A stretch of 64,000 nt of DNA from Caldilineales bacterium (GCA_019695115.1 JAIBAP010000002.1:62001-126000); one strand, 5' to 3'. Counted from the stretch's first letter, positions 35,516 through 44,253 are shown. Translations and numbers: made by a program. The notes: generated by a model from the sequence alone, not told the origin.

Positions 35516-37050
35516 CAGGGTTCTGGCAGGGCGAGGACGAGGTCGCGGAAGTGGCGGCCGCGGGCGGTGAAATCACGGTAGGCATCGAAGCTCGTCCCGC
35601 CCGGTGACAGGAGGACGACATCGCCCGGCCGGGCAAGGGCGTCGGCCAGGCTGACGACGGTGGCCAGGTCGGCGGCTGTGTGTACGGCCTGCACCCGGCT
35701 GTCCGCGGGCAGGGGCAGCAGGGCCGACTTGATCAGCCCGGCCGCTTCGCCAAAGACGATCACGTGCCGCGCCCGCTCATGGACGGTCGCGGCCCATGCC
35801 GCCCAGGGCAGGTGTTTGTCGCGACCGCCAGCCAGCAAGATGATCGGCTCGTCGAAACTGCGCAGCGCCGCCATCGCTCGTTCGGGCGAGGTGGCGATGC
35901 TGTCGTCGATCCACCACACGCCGCGGCGATGGCGCACGATCTGCAGGCGATGCTCGACGCCGGCGAAGGCGCTGGCCGTCTCGCACAGCGCCGTCGGCGA
36001 TGCGTCTGCGGCTGCGGCCAGGCAACAGGCGGCCAACACGTTGGCCAGGTTGTGCTCGCCCCGCAATTTGATCGCACGGCGATGGACGATGGCTTGCGCC
36101 TGGCCCTGCCAGCGCAGCCACACCCACCCATCCTCGCTCAACCAGGCGCCATCGTCCTCCGGTTGCGCGCGCAAACTGAAGCTGAGCACGCGCCCGGCCA
36201 GGGGGAAATCGACCGCCTCCTGCCCTGACCCGGCTTCGATCCGAACCCGGCGGGTGGCAGCCCAGGCCGCAGTCAGGGGATCGTCGCCGTTCAGCACGGC
36301 CACATCGCTCGCCGACTGCGAGGCCAGGATGTTGGCTTTGGCCGCCGCATAATGCGCCAGCGAGGGATGGCGGTCGAGATGGTTCGGCGTCAGGTTGAGG
36401 ACGCCCGCCACCTGCGGACTGATCCCGCCCTCCCCACCTCCCCCCCTCGTAGTGGCGACTTCAGTCGCCCTTCCCATCGTTTTCCCCGTAGTGGCGACTT
36501 CAGTCGCCCTTCCCCCCGTCCTCCCCCCCCAATACAGAAGCTGAAAACTGGACAGCTCAAGCGCCACCCTGTCCCCCGCCCCCACCTCGGCCACGCGTCC
36601 CAGCAGCGGCTCACCGATATTGCCACCCAACCAGGTGCGGTAGCCCGAGGCCTCGAGCATCTTCGCCGTTAGGGTCGTCGTCGTCGTCTTGCCGCTGGAG
36701 CCGGTGACGCCGACGATCTTGGCCGGGCAGAGCTGGGCGAATAGCCGCGTCTCGGTTGTGATCGGCAGGCCGGCCGCCTGGGCGGCCAGGAACAGCGGCA
36801 GGTCTTGGGGGACGCCGGGGCTGGCCACGACGACATCGACGCCGGCCAGGAGGTCGGGCGTCTGTGGGCCGATCCGCAGCTCCACCCCCAACCCATCCAT
36901 CTCGCCGGCGCCGGCCGTGGCCTGCAGGTCGCTGGCGATCACCCGCGCCCCCTGCCCGACCAGCCAGCGCGCCGCCACCATCCCCTCGCGCGCCAGGCCG
37001 ACGACGAGAACGGTTCTTCCGGCAAAGGTGAATTCGGTGGAGGACTTCAT
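35515..37050 (-). CDS. murD: UDP-N-acetylmuramoylalanine--D-glutamate ligase MurD with palindromic insert
   Basis: MurD adds D-Glu to UDP-MurNAc-L-Ala. Marks are VLVVGLAREGMVAARWL at the start, ATP-binding VGVTGSSGKTTTTTLTAKML (about 113-132), NIGEPL, LELSSFQLLY (about 165), VLNLTPNHLDRHPSL (about 213-227) and WWIDDSIATSPE...ILLAGGRDKHLPW. The protein is 511 residues against about 450 for most MurD. The excess includes a Gly/Thr-rich insert of about 36 residues between SSFQL and the NLTPNHLDRH motif, containing GRATEVATT twice. The insert is encoded by two copies of a palindromic DNA repeat, in frame. Confidence 0.95.
   Translation of the reverse strand: MKSSTEFTFAGRTVLVVGLAREGMVAARWLVGQGARVIASDLQATAGAGEMDGLGVELRIGPQTPDLLAGVDVVVASPGVPQDLPLFLAAQAAGLPITTETRLFAQLCPAKIVGVTGSSGKTTTTTLTAKMLEASGYRTWLGGNIGEPLLGRVAEVGAGDRVALELSSFQLLYWGGRTGGRATEVATTGKTMGRATEVATTRGGGGEGGISPQVAGVLNLTPNHLDRHPSLAHYAAAKANILASQSASDVAVLNGDDPLTAAWAATRRVRIEAGSGQEAVDFPLAGRVLSFSLRAQPEDDGAWLSEDGWVWLRWQGQAQAIVHRRAIKLRGEHNLANVLAACCLAAAADASPTALCETASAFAGVEHRLQIVRHRRGVWWIDDSIATSPERAMAALRSFDEPIILLAGGRDKHLPWAAWAATVHERARHVIVFGEAAGLIKSALLPLPADSRVQAVHTAADLATVVSLADALARPGDVVLLSPGGTSFDAYRDFTARGRHFRDLVLALPEP
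36448..36514. repeat. Two palindromic repeats inserted in frame in murD
   Basis: A 28-bp sequence occurs at 36448-36475 and again at 36487-36514 (39-bp period, 13 codons). Each contains the dyad GGCGACT-TC-AGTCGCC. In the murD frame each copy reads GRATEVATT. The flanks are C-rich on the plus strand and add glycines. Confidence 0.92.
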
Positions 37051-37100
37051 TGAAATAACTCAATCCGTGTTCATCCGCGCCAATCCGCGTACCAAATCGA

Positions 37101-38102
37101 TCAAAGCAGCGCCAGGGCGATGCCGAACATGGCCGATAGCAGGCCGATCAGAAAAAAGCGCTGGGTGACGTGTGTTTCCGACCAGCCGAGCAACTCGAAA
37201 TGATGGTGCAGGGGACTCATCTTGAAAGGCCGCAGGTCGCGGCCCAGAAAACGGCGGCTGAGCTTGGCCGAAAGCACCTGGATGATCACCGACAGCGTTT
37301 CGGCCACGAAGGGAAAGCCGATGATCGGCAACAGCAGCCATTGCCCGGTCATCAGGGCCACCACGGCCAGGGTGGCGCCCAGGGCCATGGCGCCGATGTC
37401 GCCCATGAACATTTGGGCGGGGTAGGCGTTGAACCACAAAAAAGCGAAGGTGGCGCCAACGATGGTGAAACAGAGCGCCGCCAGCCACACCTGGCCCTGG
37501 AGGAAGGCAATGACGCCATAAGCCACATAGCACACGGCCGCAATCGAACCGGCCAGCCCATCCAGCCCGTCGGTGATGTTTACGGCGTTGGCCATGGCGG
37601 TGATGATGAAGATGGCAATGGGGATCCACATGCCGTCGATATCGATCCGTTCGGGCACGGTGGGCAGGGCGATGCTGTGCAAATCCAGGCCGAAATACAT
37701 GATCAGGGCCAGGATGGCGGCCAGCGCCACCTGGGCGGGGAACTTCGACCGTGCCAGCAGGCCCTGGGCGTCGCCGCGCCGCCGCCTGATGCCGGCCAGG
37801 TCGTCCAGCATCCCCAAGCCGCCGAAACTGACCAGCGCCAACACCGGCACCAGCACCGAGGCGCCGATGACGGTGAGACCGAAGAGATTGGCCAGGTTGA
37901 GGCCGAGGGTGATGAACACGACCGGGAGGATGATGAGGATGCCGCCCATCGTCGGCGTGCCTGCCTTGACCTGATGCGACTGGGGGCCTTCCATGCGGAT
38001 ACGCTTGCCCAACTGTTGGCGTTTGAGCAAGCGGATCAGCGGTGTGCCCCAGATCACGGCCAGGAGGAAGGCCAGGGCGCCGAGGGTGAGCGAGTAGGAC
38101 AT
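37101..38102 (-). CDS. mraY: Phospho-N-acetylmuramoyl-pentapeptide-transferase MraY
   Basis: The membrane enzyme of about 333 residues makes lipid I from UDP-MurNAc-pentapeptide and undecaprenyl phosphate. HQVKAGTPTMGGILIILPVV (about residues 42-61), LGMLDDLAGIRRRR (about 100; the DD pair), NAVNITDGLDGLAGSIA (about 180-196), MFMGDIGAMALGA (about 238) and the cytoplasmic HHHFELLGWSETHVTQRF (about 297-315) are present, with about ten helices. ATG 38102 directly follows the ggatggg heptamer array, and no Shine-Dalgarno sequence is visible. Confidence 0.97.
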   Translation of the reverse strand: MSYSLTLGALAFLLAVIWGTPLIRLLKRQQLGKRIRMEGPQSHQVKAGTPTMGGILIILPVVFITLGLNLANLFGLTVIGASVLVPVLALVSFGGLGMLDDLAGIRRRRGDAQGLLARSKFPAQVALAAILALIMYFGLDLHSIALPTVPERIDIDGMWIPIAIFIITAMANAVNITDGLDGLAGSIAAVCYVAYGVIAFLQGQVWLAALCFTIVGATFAFLWFNAYPAQMFMGDIGAMALGATLAVVALMTGQWLLLPIIGFPFVAETLSVIIQVLSAKLSRRFLGRDLRPFKMSPLHHHFELLGWSETHVTQRFFLIGLLSAMFGIALALL

Positions 38103-38180
38103 GGGTGGATGGGGATGGGCGGATGGGGATGGGCGGATGAGGGTGGGCGGATGGCTGGGATGGGCGGATGGGGATGGGGC
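38103..38180. repeat. ggatggg/gatgggc heptamer array between murF and mraY
   Basis: This 78-bp stretch alternates ggatggg and gatgggc units (14-bp double period) with a few variants. It forms the complete leader between the murF stop and the mraY start. Confidence 0.88.
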
Positions 38181-38182
38181 GG

Positions 38183-39625
38183 TTATGCCTTGACGCTCAA
38201 CCCGGCCGCTAGTTCTTCCATGCCCATCGCTCGTGAACCCTTGATCAGCACGTGATCGCCGGCCTGGACGAGTGAGCGCACGAGCGACAGCGCCTCGGCG
38301 GCGGTGGCGACATGATGAACACGGGCTGCCGGCAAGCCGCTGGCCAGGGCTTCTTGCTCGATCCAGGTCGAGAGCGGGCCGACCGTGACCAGGGTGTGAA
38401 CCACCGCTGCCGCCCGCGCTCCTACCAGCCGGTGCCCGCTTTCGGCCTCGCTGCCCAGTTCCAGCATGTCGCCCAGGACGGCCACACGCCGGCCGCCGAG
38501 ATCGGCCAGCAGATTGAGCGCAGCCAGAGTGGAAGGCGGGCTGGCGTTGTAGGTGTCGTCGATCAGCGTGCTGCCGTTCCAGCCCGGTGTGACCTCGATG
38601 CGAAGCTGGGCGCTGACATCGCGCAGGCCGCGGATGATGTCTTCCCAGCCCAGGCCGCACACCAGCCCCACCGCCGCCGCCCGCAAGGCCGTGTGGACGG
38701 CATGACGGCCCAGCAGCGGCAGATGGACGTACAACGACTCCTCCTTGCCTCCCTGCGGGCGGCGCCGAAAACGGAAGCGGATGCCCTCCAGCCCCTCACT
38801 TTCGATCTGGTCGGCCCACAGATCGGCCTCGGGCGTCAGCCCATACCGAAACACCGGCGCCGGGCTGAACTCGGCCATCTGCCGCACCCGCTCATCATCC
38901 CAGTTGAGGATGGCGCAGCCGCTGGCCGGCAGCGCCCGCACCAGCTCCGACTTGCCGCGGAAGATGGCCTCCATGCTCCCTGCCCGCTCCAGGTGAATCG
39001 GCCCGATATTGGTGACCACCCCGATGCTGGGCCGGGCCAGTTCGCACAACTGGGCGATCTCGCCCTCGACGTAGAAACCCATCTCCAGCACGGCAAAACG
39101 ATGCGATGCTTCCAGCCGTAGCAGCGTCAGGGGCAGACCGATCTCGTTGTTCAGATTACCCGCGCTCCACAGCGTGGGATAGCGCTGGCGCAAAACGGCG
39201 GCGACCAGTTCCTTAGTCGACGTCTTGCCCACGCTGCCCGTGATCCCGATCACCTTCGGCTGATGCCGCGCCCGCCAGCGCCCGGCCACACGTTGCAGAC
39301 CGACCAGGCTGCTTTCGACCAGGAAAACCACGGGTTGATCGACCACGGCCGGCGATGGATCACGGGCGGGGTGCAGCGCCAGCGCCCGGATGCCATCTGG
39401 GGCCGCGTCCCACCGCTCGGCGATGACGGCGATGGCCCCGCGCTCGATGGCATCGCGCACAAAACGATGGCCGTCGGTGTGCTCGCCCACCAGCGCCACA
39501 AAGCAGCTTCCCGGCGTGGCTTGCCGGGAATCGATGACGAAGTTGGAGATCGAGACGCTCGCCAGACTGGGATGCAGAAGCTTGCCGCCCAGCCCCAGGT
39601 AGACGTCGGCCAGGGTGATGGTCAT
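38183..39625 (-). CDS. murF: UDP-N-acetylmuramoyl-tripeptide--D-alanyl-D-alanine ligase MurF
   Basis: A Mur ligase of about 480 residues. FVIDSRQATPGSCFVALVGEHTDGHRFV (about 28-55), VIGITGSVGKTSTKELVAAVL (about 120-140), TLWSAGNLNNEIGLPLTLLRL (about 145-165), IGVVTNIGPIHLERAGSMEAI (about 198-218) and LIDDTYNASPPSTLAALNLL (about 352-371) are typical. It adds D-Ala-D-Ala to the tripeptide precursor. ATG 39625 overlaps the ftsI stop (ATGA), so the genes are coupled. In most clusters murE precedes murF; it is absent here. Confidence 0.96.
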   Translation of the reverse strand: MTITLADVYLGLGGKLLHPSLASVSISNFVIDSRQATPGSCFVALVGEHTDGHRFVRDAIERGAIAVIAERWDAAPDGIRALALHPARDPSPAVVDQPVVFLVESSLVGLQRVAGRWRARHQPKVIGITGSVGKTSTKELVAAVLRQRYPTLWSAGNLNNEIGLPLTLLRLEASHRFAVLEMGFYVEGEIAQLCELARPSIGVVTNIGPIHLERAGSMEAIFRGKSELVRALPASGCAILNWDDERVRQMAEFSPAPVFRYGLTPEADLWADQIESEGLEGIRFRFRRRPQGGKEESLYVHLPLLGRHAVHTALRAAAVGLVCGLGWEDIIRGLRDVSAQLRIEVTPGWNGSTLIDDTYNASPPSTLAALNLLADLGGRRVAVLGDMLELGSEAESGHRLVGARAAAVVHTLVTVGPLSTWIEQEALASGLPAARVHHVATAAEALSLVRSLVQAGDHVLIKGSRAMGMEELAAGLSVKA

Positions 39626-41481
39626 GGCGGTGATGATGACGAGCGTTTCTCGGCCGCCTGGCGTCGAACCGCGTCCGGTGGAATGGAGTACATCTGGATC
39701 AGATTGGCGATGATCGAGCGGAAGACCGGCGCCGCCGTGTAAGTGGCCCACTTGGAGGTTTTCGGCCGGTCGAGCTTGACCAGGATCACAAACTGCGGGT
39801 CATCGGCCGGGAAGAAACCGGCGAAGGAGGCGATGGTATATTGGTCGACATAACCACTCGGCAAGGGGATCTCAGCCGTGCCCGACTTGCCAGCGATGCT
39901 GTAACCCTCGATCGGCACATCGGGCGTGCGCTTCACCGTGTCCACCATCATCCGGGTCAGGGTGTGGGCTGTGGCTGGCGAGATCACCCGGTTCAGGGCC
40001 TGCGGCTCGATCGCCACCACCCGCTCGCCATCCACAACCTGGCCGACGACGTGCGCCCGGTAGAGCACGCCATCCGAGGCAATGGCGGCGACGGCGTTGG
40101 CCATCTGCAGTGGCGTCACGCTGATGCCCTGGCCAAAGGAGTTGATGGCCAGGTCGGCCGGATACCAGCCCTCCTTGCCGGGGATCTTCACCCACCCGCG
40201 GTGCTCGCCCGCCAGTTCGACGCCGGTGAACTGGCCGAAACCAAACCGCTCCACCGCCCGGTAGAATTCAACCTTGCCCAATTTGACGGCGATCTTGGCC
40301 GTAGTCACGTTCAGCGACTCGGCCAACGCTTCGGCTGCCGTCACCTGGCCATGACCTGTGCGATCCCAGTTGTGGATCTCGCGTTCGCCGTATTCGAACG
40401 TCGGGGTGTCGAGGAACTTGCTTTGGGGGGTGATGGCGCCCTTTTCGAGCGCGGCCGCATAGGTGACCAGTTTGAACACCGAACCCGGCTCGTAGGGATC
40501 GTTCACAGCCGGGTTGCGGTAGGCATTGGCATCGCCAACCGCGGTGAAGTTGTTCGGGTCGAAATCCGGCCACGAAGCCATGGCCAGGATGGCGCTGCCA
40601 TGGGGCGTCAGGACGATGACCGAACCGCCTTCGGCCCGGTGCAGTTGGATGGCCTTGCGCAACTCCTCTTCGGCCATGGCCTGGATGCTGCGATCCAGGG
40701 TCAGAACCAGGTCGCGTTGCACATACGAGGGCGTGAACGGGCTGTCGGGGAGCCGGTCGTCGTGGGTGGCGGTCGCCTGTCCGCGCAGGATGGCGTTGTT
40801 GGCGCGCAAAAAGGTGTCATAGTAGCCCTCCAGCCCGTAGTAGCCGCGACGATCGCCGGCCACGAAGCCGAGCACATGGGCAGCCATGCGGCCTTCGGGA
40901 TAATAGCGTTTGGGCAGAGGCTGAGCGGTGACGGTGAAAACATCCATCGCCATGATCTCCTCGCCCACGGCCGGCCCCACCAGGCCCAGCGGCAGGTAGG
41001 CGGCGTCGGCATTCTCCGCCAGCATGTGTTCGAGGGCGAGGGGGTCCATCCCCACCCATGGCGCCACGGTGGCGGCGTAGAGACGGGCATCCTTGATGAT
41101 GTTGGGCGTAGCCGCCACCTGATAATAGTAACTGTCGAGGGCGAGGGGATGCCCCAGGCGATCGACGATCGTCCCCCGCGGCTGTTCCGGGTCCACATAG
41201 GCTTTTTCATCCGCCGTCCATCCCTGGCCGGCCTGACCGACGTTGTTGGACTGCGACGGGAGCGACCGCGCTGCAAACACCTGATAGCGCACCAACTGCA
41301 CTGCCAGGATTAAACCAAAGGCCACCAACATGCCCAGCACCGCTTGGAAGCGCACAAGCGAGCGCGGCTCATCCGGGGGCAAGTCCCGCAAATTGGCGTT
41401 GCTCGGCTCTCCCTCCAGATAGCCGGCCGTCTGGCGCAGCCGATAGAGGCCGCCGCCCAGATCGCCTGTGGCGTTAGTCAT
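39622..41481 (-). CDS. ftsI: Septal penicillin-binding protein FtsI (class B PBP)
   Basis: The 619-residue transpeptidase has a cytoplasmic N-terminus, one membrane segment (about 46-66), a pedestal domain beginning near PRGTIVDRLGHPLALDSYYY and a transpeptidase domain. The active-site triads are SVFK in YEPGSVFKLVTYA (about 328), SLN in ALAESLNVTTAKIA (about 378) and KSGTAE in SIAGKSGTAEIPL (about 530). It cross-links septal peptidoglycan together with FtsW. A ribosome binding site AGGAGG precedes ATG 41481, which lies inside the end of the ftsL-like gene. Confidence 0.96.
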   Translation of the reverse strand: MTNATGDLGGGLYRLRQTAGYLEGEPSNANLRDLPPDEPRSLVRFQAVLGMLVAFGLILAVQLVRYQVFAARSLPSQSNNVGQAGQGWTADEKAYVDPEQPRGTIVDRLGHPLALDSYYYQVAATPNIIKDARLYAATVAPWVGMDPLALEHMLAENADAAYLPLGLVGPAVGEEIMAMDVFTVTAQPLPKRYYPEGRMAAHVLGFVAGDRRGYYGLEGYYDTFLRANNAILRGQATATHDDRLPDSPFTPSYVQRDLVLTLDRSIQAMAEEELRKAIQLHRAEGGSVIVLTPHGSAILAMASWPDFDPNNFTAVGDANAYRNPAVNDPYEPGSVFKLVTYAAALEKGAITPQSKFLDTPTFEYGEREIHNWDRTGHGQVTAAEALAESLNVTTAKIAVKLGKVEFYRAVERFGFGQFTGVELAGEHRGWVKIPGKEGWYPADLAINSFGQGISVTPLQMANAVAAIASDGVLYRAHVVGQVVDGERVVAIEPQALNRVISPATAHTLTRMMVDTVKRTPDVPIEGYSIAGKSGTAEIPLPSGYVDQYTIASFAGFFPADDPQFVILVKLDRPKTSKWATYTAAPVFRSIIANLIQMYSIPPDAVRRQAAEKRSSSSPP

Positions 41482-41876
41482 GGGGCCTCCTGGGGCGGCG
41501 AAGTCTGCGAACTCTCCCCCGCGGGCGCCGCCCTCACCGCCACATAGTCCAACTCGGCCACCGGTCCGAAACCGGCCGCAAGCGCGCGCTTCTTCATCTC
41601 TGCCAGGCTCTGCTCATACGCATAGCGGGCCAGCAGGTTGCTATTCTCGCGCTGCAAGCGCGCATAGTCCCGCTGCAAATGAGTGATGCCATAGGTGGTC
41701 ACCGTGATCCGCGAAGCCTGGAACAGATAAAGACAGAGCACCGCCGTCACCCCAGCCAACAGCAGGATGGCCAGCAGGGCCTGTTGCGGCCGCGTGCGCA
41801 GGGCGCGATCCGTCACCCTGGCGCCGATCGGCCGCAGGCTAGAGAAGGTTGGGCGGTTGGATTGAGCTTGGATCAT
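41478..41876 (-). CDS. ftsL: FtsL-like divisome protein
   Basis: The 132-residue bitopic protein has a basic cytoplasmic N-terminus, one membrane helix (about 33-52, LLAILLLAGVTAVLCLYLFQ) and a short coiled coil (about 63-95, HLQRDYARLQRENSNLLARYAYEQ split across heptads). It ends in a Pro-rich tail. Size, topology and position between rsmH and ftsI match FtsL/DivIC-type proteins; sequence identity in this family is always low. It overlaps ftsI by 4 nt. Confidence 0.8.
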   Translation of the reverse strand: MIQAQSNRPTFSSLRPIGARVTDRALRTRPQQALLAILLLAGVTAVLCLYLFQASRITVTTYGITHLQRDYARLQRENSNLLARYAYEQSLAEMKKRALAAGFGPVAELDYVAVRAAPAGESSQTSPPQEAP

Positions 41877-41894
41877 GGCTGTGACCTCTGTGGA

Positions 41895-42842
41895 TCAAGG
41901 CAGACGGCGGGCGCAGCGCAAACGGGCGCTGCGGCTGCGGGGATTGCGAGCGATCTCGGCTGCGCCGGGCGTCACGCCCTTGCGTTCGATGGTGACGATC
42001 TGAGCGCGATGCCCGCACTGGCAAACCGGCGTGCGCGGGGGGCAGATGCAGTCGCTACTCTCGCGGCGCAGAAAGTGCTTGACGATGCGATCCTCCAGGC
42101 TGTGGAAGGAGATGACGGCCAGCACGCCGCCGGGACGAAGCAGGGCCAGCGTCTGCGGCAGCGCCGCTTCCAGATTCTGCAACTCGGCGTTGACATAGAT
42201 GCGCAGGGCCTGGAAGGTGCGGGTGGCCGGGTGCAGCCGGGCGCCTTTGCGTCCTCCCACCGCTTCCTCGATCACCTCGGCCAGTTCGGTGGTGGACTGA
42301 AACGGCCGTCGGGCAACGATGCGGCGGGCGATGCGGCGGGCGTGGCGTTCTTCGCCATAGCGAAAGATGATCCCGGCCAGTTCCTCTTCGTCCAGCGTGT
42401 TCACGGCCTCGGCGGCGCTCTGGCCCGCCGTTGGGTCCAGCCGCAGGTCGAGCGGCCCATGCAGACGAAAACTGAAACCCTGTTCGGGGTCGTCCAACTG
42501 GAAAGAGGAGACGCCCAGATCGAGCAGGATGCCGTCGACAGCGGCAAAACCATGCTCCTGCGCCACCTCGGCCAGATGGCGGAAATTAGCATGGACGAGC
42601 GTCGCCCGCCCGCCAAACTCGGCCAGCCGCTGCGCCGACCGTGCGACCGCCCGTGGGTCGGCGTCCAGCCCCAGCAGCCGTCCGTCCGGCGCCGTGGCCC
42701 GCAGGATGGCTTCGGCATGGCCGCCGCCGCCAAGCGTGGCGTCGATGAAGCTGCCGCCGGGTCGCGGGTCGAGGAGGGTCAGAACTTCTTGGTAAAGGAC
42801 TGGGATGTGAGCTGGGTCGGGGACGGCGGCCTGTGTCTTCAT
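41895..42842 (-). CDS. rsmH: 16S rRNA (cytosine1402-N4)-methyltransferase RsmH
   Basis: A SAM methyltransferase of about 315 residues that modifies C1402 of 16S r[38 protein letters not shown] (motif I, split here across about residues 13-47), [24 protein letters not shown] (about 103-126), [10 protein letters not shown] and [17 protein letters not shown] (about 252-268) are diagnostic. ATG 42842 was chosen, 9 bp after mraZ; an upstream ATG at 42872 would overlap mraZ by 22 bp. It is the second gene of the cluster, as is usual. Confidence 0.95.
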   Translation of the reverse strand: MKTQAAVPDPAHIPVLYQEVLTLLDPRPGGSFIDATLGGGGHAEAILRATAPDGRLLGLDADPRAVARSAQRLAEFGGRATLVHANFRHLAEVAQEHGFAAVDGILLDLGVSSFQLDDPEQGFSFRLHGPLDLRLDPTAGQSAAEAVNTLDEEELAGIIFRYGEERHARRIARRIVARRPFQSTTELAEVIEEAVGGRKGARLHPATRTFQALRIYVNAELQNLEAALPQTLALLRPGGVLAVISFHSLEDRIVKHFLRRESSDCICPPRTPVCQCGHRAQIVTIERKGVTPGAAEIARNPRSRSARLRCARRLP

Positions 42843-42850
42843 GGCAGCGG

Positions 42851-43324
42851 CTAGAGGTCGACTTCGTTCCACCAGGCAGAGTCATCGCCGCTGGCCTCGG
42901 CCTGGGCGCTCATCTCGGCCCAGCGTTTGGCGTTCCAGATCTCGATGTGCGTATCCACGCCGGCCACCACCACCATGTCCTCGATCCCGGCGTAGTGGCG
43001 CAGAAACGGCGGCAGGGTGATGCGGCCTTGTGCATCGGGCGTGCCGTCGCCGGCCTCGGCAAAGAGATGCCGGCGCAAGGAGCGGGCGCGCTGGTCGGCC
43101 AACTTCATCGCCCGCACCCGCTGGCGCCAAAGCTCGAACTGGCCGGCGGGCGCCAGGAACAGACAACGATCCAACCCACGCGTGATCACGGCTCTCTCGC
43201 TTCCCAGCGCATCACGAAATGGAGCCGGTAGCGTAATCCGACCCTTATTGTCCAGAGGCCGATCATAACGGCCATAGAACATCTGTTCTAGATTTCGTGC
43301 ATTGGGAAATTCATCGTCAGACAT
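42851..43324 (-). CDS. mraZ: Transcriptional regulator MraZ
   Basis: A product of about 157 residues with the two tandem SpoVT/AbrB-like repeats of MraZ. They are marked by [17 protein letters not shown] (first) and [17 protein letters not shown] (second). MraZ represses the dcw operon by binding direct repeats at the operon start. Four GTGG boxes with 10-bp spacing lie just upstream. ATG 43324 is used; ATG 43282 (MFYGRYD, the common MraZ start) is an equally reasonable choice, and ATG 43345 would fall inside the operator. Confidence 0.95.
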   Translation of the reverse strand: MSDDEFPNARNLEQMFYGRYDRPLDNKGRITLPAPFRDALGSERAVITRGLDRCLFLAPAGQFELWRQRVRAMKLADQRARSLRRHLFAEAGDGTPDAQGRITLPPFLRHYAGIEDMVVVAGVDTHIEIWNAKRWAEMSAQAEASGDDSAWWNEVDL

Positions 43325-43335
43325 GGTCGTTGCCA

Positions 43336-43369
43336 CCACAATCATCCACTGTCAACCACTTTTCTCCAC
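43336..43369 (-). promoter_or_regulatory. Four MraZ-type GTGG boxes at 10-bp spacing
   Basis: On the minus strand GTGG occurs at 43369, 43359, 43349 and 43339 (first base), exactly one helical turn apart, between the mraZ -10 box and the start codon. MraZ is known to bind direct repeats of this kind with 10-bp periodicity, so autoregulation of the dcw operon is likely. Confidence 0.8.
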
Positions 43370-43370
43370 C

Positions 43371-43399
43371 AGTATATCGTAACTCGATCCCGGCTGCAA
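43371..43399 (-). promoter_or_regulatory. mraZ/dcw operon promoter
   Basis: TTGCAG (43399-43394) and TATACT (43376-43371) are separated by 17 bp on the minus strand. Transcription would begin near 43364, inside the GTGG box array. Confidence 0.72.
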
Positions 43400-43432
43400 A
43401 TCCTGCACTTGCCCCTACAACCTTCAACCGGA

Positions 43433-43461
43433 TTGCACATTGGGCCAGAAACAAGTATCAT
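43433..43461 (+). promoter_or_regulatory. Divergent promoter for the gene at 43501
   Basis: TTGCAC (43433-43438), a 17-bp spacer and TATCAT (43456-43461) precede the GGAGG ribosome binding site and ATG 43501. It diverges from the mraZ promoter. Confidence 0.6.
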
Positions 43462-43500
43462 TCGGCAATCGTTTATCTTTGGCAGCACATGGAGGTCAAC

Positions 43501-44154
43501 ATGACCAACGAAACAAGACCCTGTATCGCCATTACCAAGTCGGGTGCGCCGTGCAAACGCAGCGCCCTGGCCGGCTCCGATTTTTGCGCCATCCACGCGC
43601 GCTCGTCGGCTGCGGCTGCACCGGCAGCGCCCGCGTCCGATCTCGTCCTGGTCGACCGGGCGGAACTCCAGCAGTTGGCGACGGAACTGAACTCGCTGGC
43701 CGACGAGTTGCGGCGGTTTTCGCCCGACTTCACCCCGCCGGCCTATTCGCCCCAGGCCCTGCGCCGGCTGCTCGGCCAGGTGCTCGAACGGCTGGCCCCA
43801 GGCGAACGCCTGGAAGTCCTCAACAACATCCGCGCCACCATCGAAGGCGTCACCATCGACGACCTCAAGGATGTCGAGACCTGGAAAGGGCTGTGGTTCA
43901 CCCTCAACTACCTGGTCTCGACCGAGGCCAGCAAGCGCAAGGACTGGGTGATGGAGAAGCTCAGCCACATGCCGGGCCTGAGCCTTGCCACCGGCCTCAA
44001 AGAAGCCATCGCCAGCACCCCGCCCGAGGAATTCCTCAACCCAGAGACCTGGAAGGGCATCTGGTTTGTCGTCAATTACGAACTGCAGACCCAGGCTTCC
44101 ACACTCAAGAAACGCCTGTTGGGGAGCACAGAAGACGAGGAAACGCCATCCTAG
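43501..44154 (+). CDS. Small zinc-knuckle (CxC..CxxH-type) protein with duplicated helical region
   Basis: The 217-residue protein starts at ATG 43501 behind GGAGG. The N-terminal CIAITKSGAPCKRSAL..FCAIH (about residues 8-33) has the Cys/Cys/Cys/His spacing of a small zinc module of the DUF5763 kind. After an Ala-rich linker comes a helical part in which VETWKGLWFTLNYLVSTEAS (about 121-140) and PETWKGIWFVVNYELQTQAS (about 181-200) are clear internal repeats. No enzyme motif is visible and the function is unknown. It is divergent from the dcw operon and shares its intergenic region. Confidence 0.62.
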   Translation: MTNETRPCIAITKSGAPCKRSALAGSDFCAIHARSSAAAAPAAPASDLVLVDRAELQQLATELNSLADELRRFSPDFTPPAYSPQALRRLLGQVLERLAPGERLEVLNNIRATIEGVTIDDLKDVETWKGLWFTLNYLVSTEASKRKDWVMEKLSHMPGLSLATGLKEAIASTPPEEFLNPETWKGIWFVVNYELQTQASTLKKRLLGSTEDEETPS

Positions 44155-44193
44155 GCCGCGACCACCCGCCCGGTTTGCCCGTTTCCACTACCA

Positions 44194-44226
44194 CGCTCCC
44201 GCTCCTGCACCGGCCGGGAGCGTTTT
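44194..44226 (+). terminator. Intrinsic terminator
   Basis: CGCTCCCG (44194-44201) pairs with CGGGAGCG (44215-44222), and TTTTCTTT follows at once. It lies 40 bp after the stop of the gene at 43501 and before the CCA-adding-type gene. Confidence 0.8.
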
Positions 44227-44253
44227 CTTTGCGCCTCCTGCCCGCCTCCCACC

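Noticed and set aside
37060-37095. Short near-repeats (atccgtgttcatccgcg-like) between murD and mraY
   Set aside because: Only about three degenerate units of uneven length; too little to call an element.
38103-38660. N-terminal extension of MraY upstream of 38102
   Set aside because: It reads through the heptamer array and the 3' part of murF in another frame. MraY has its normal length from ATG 38102.
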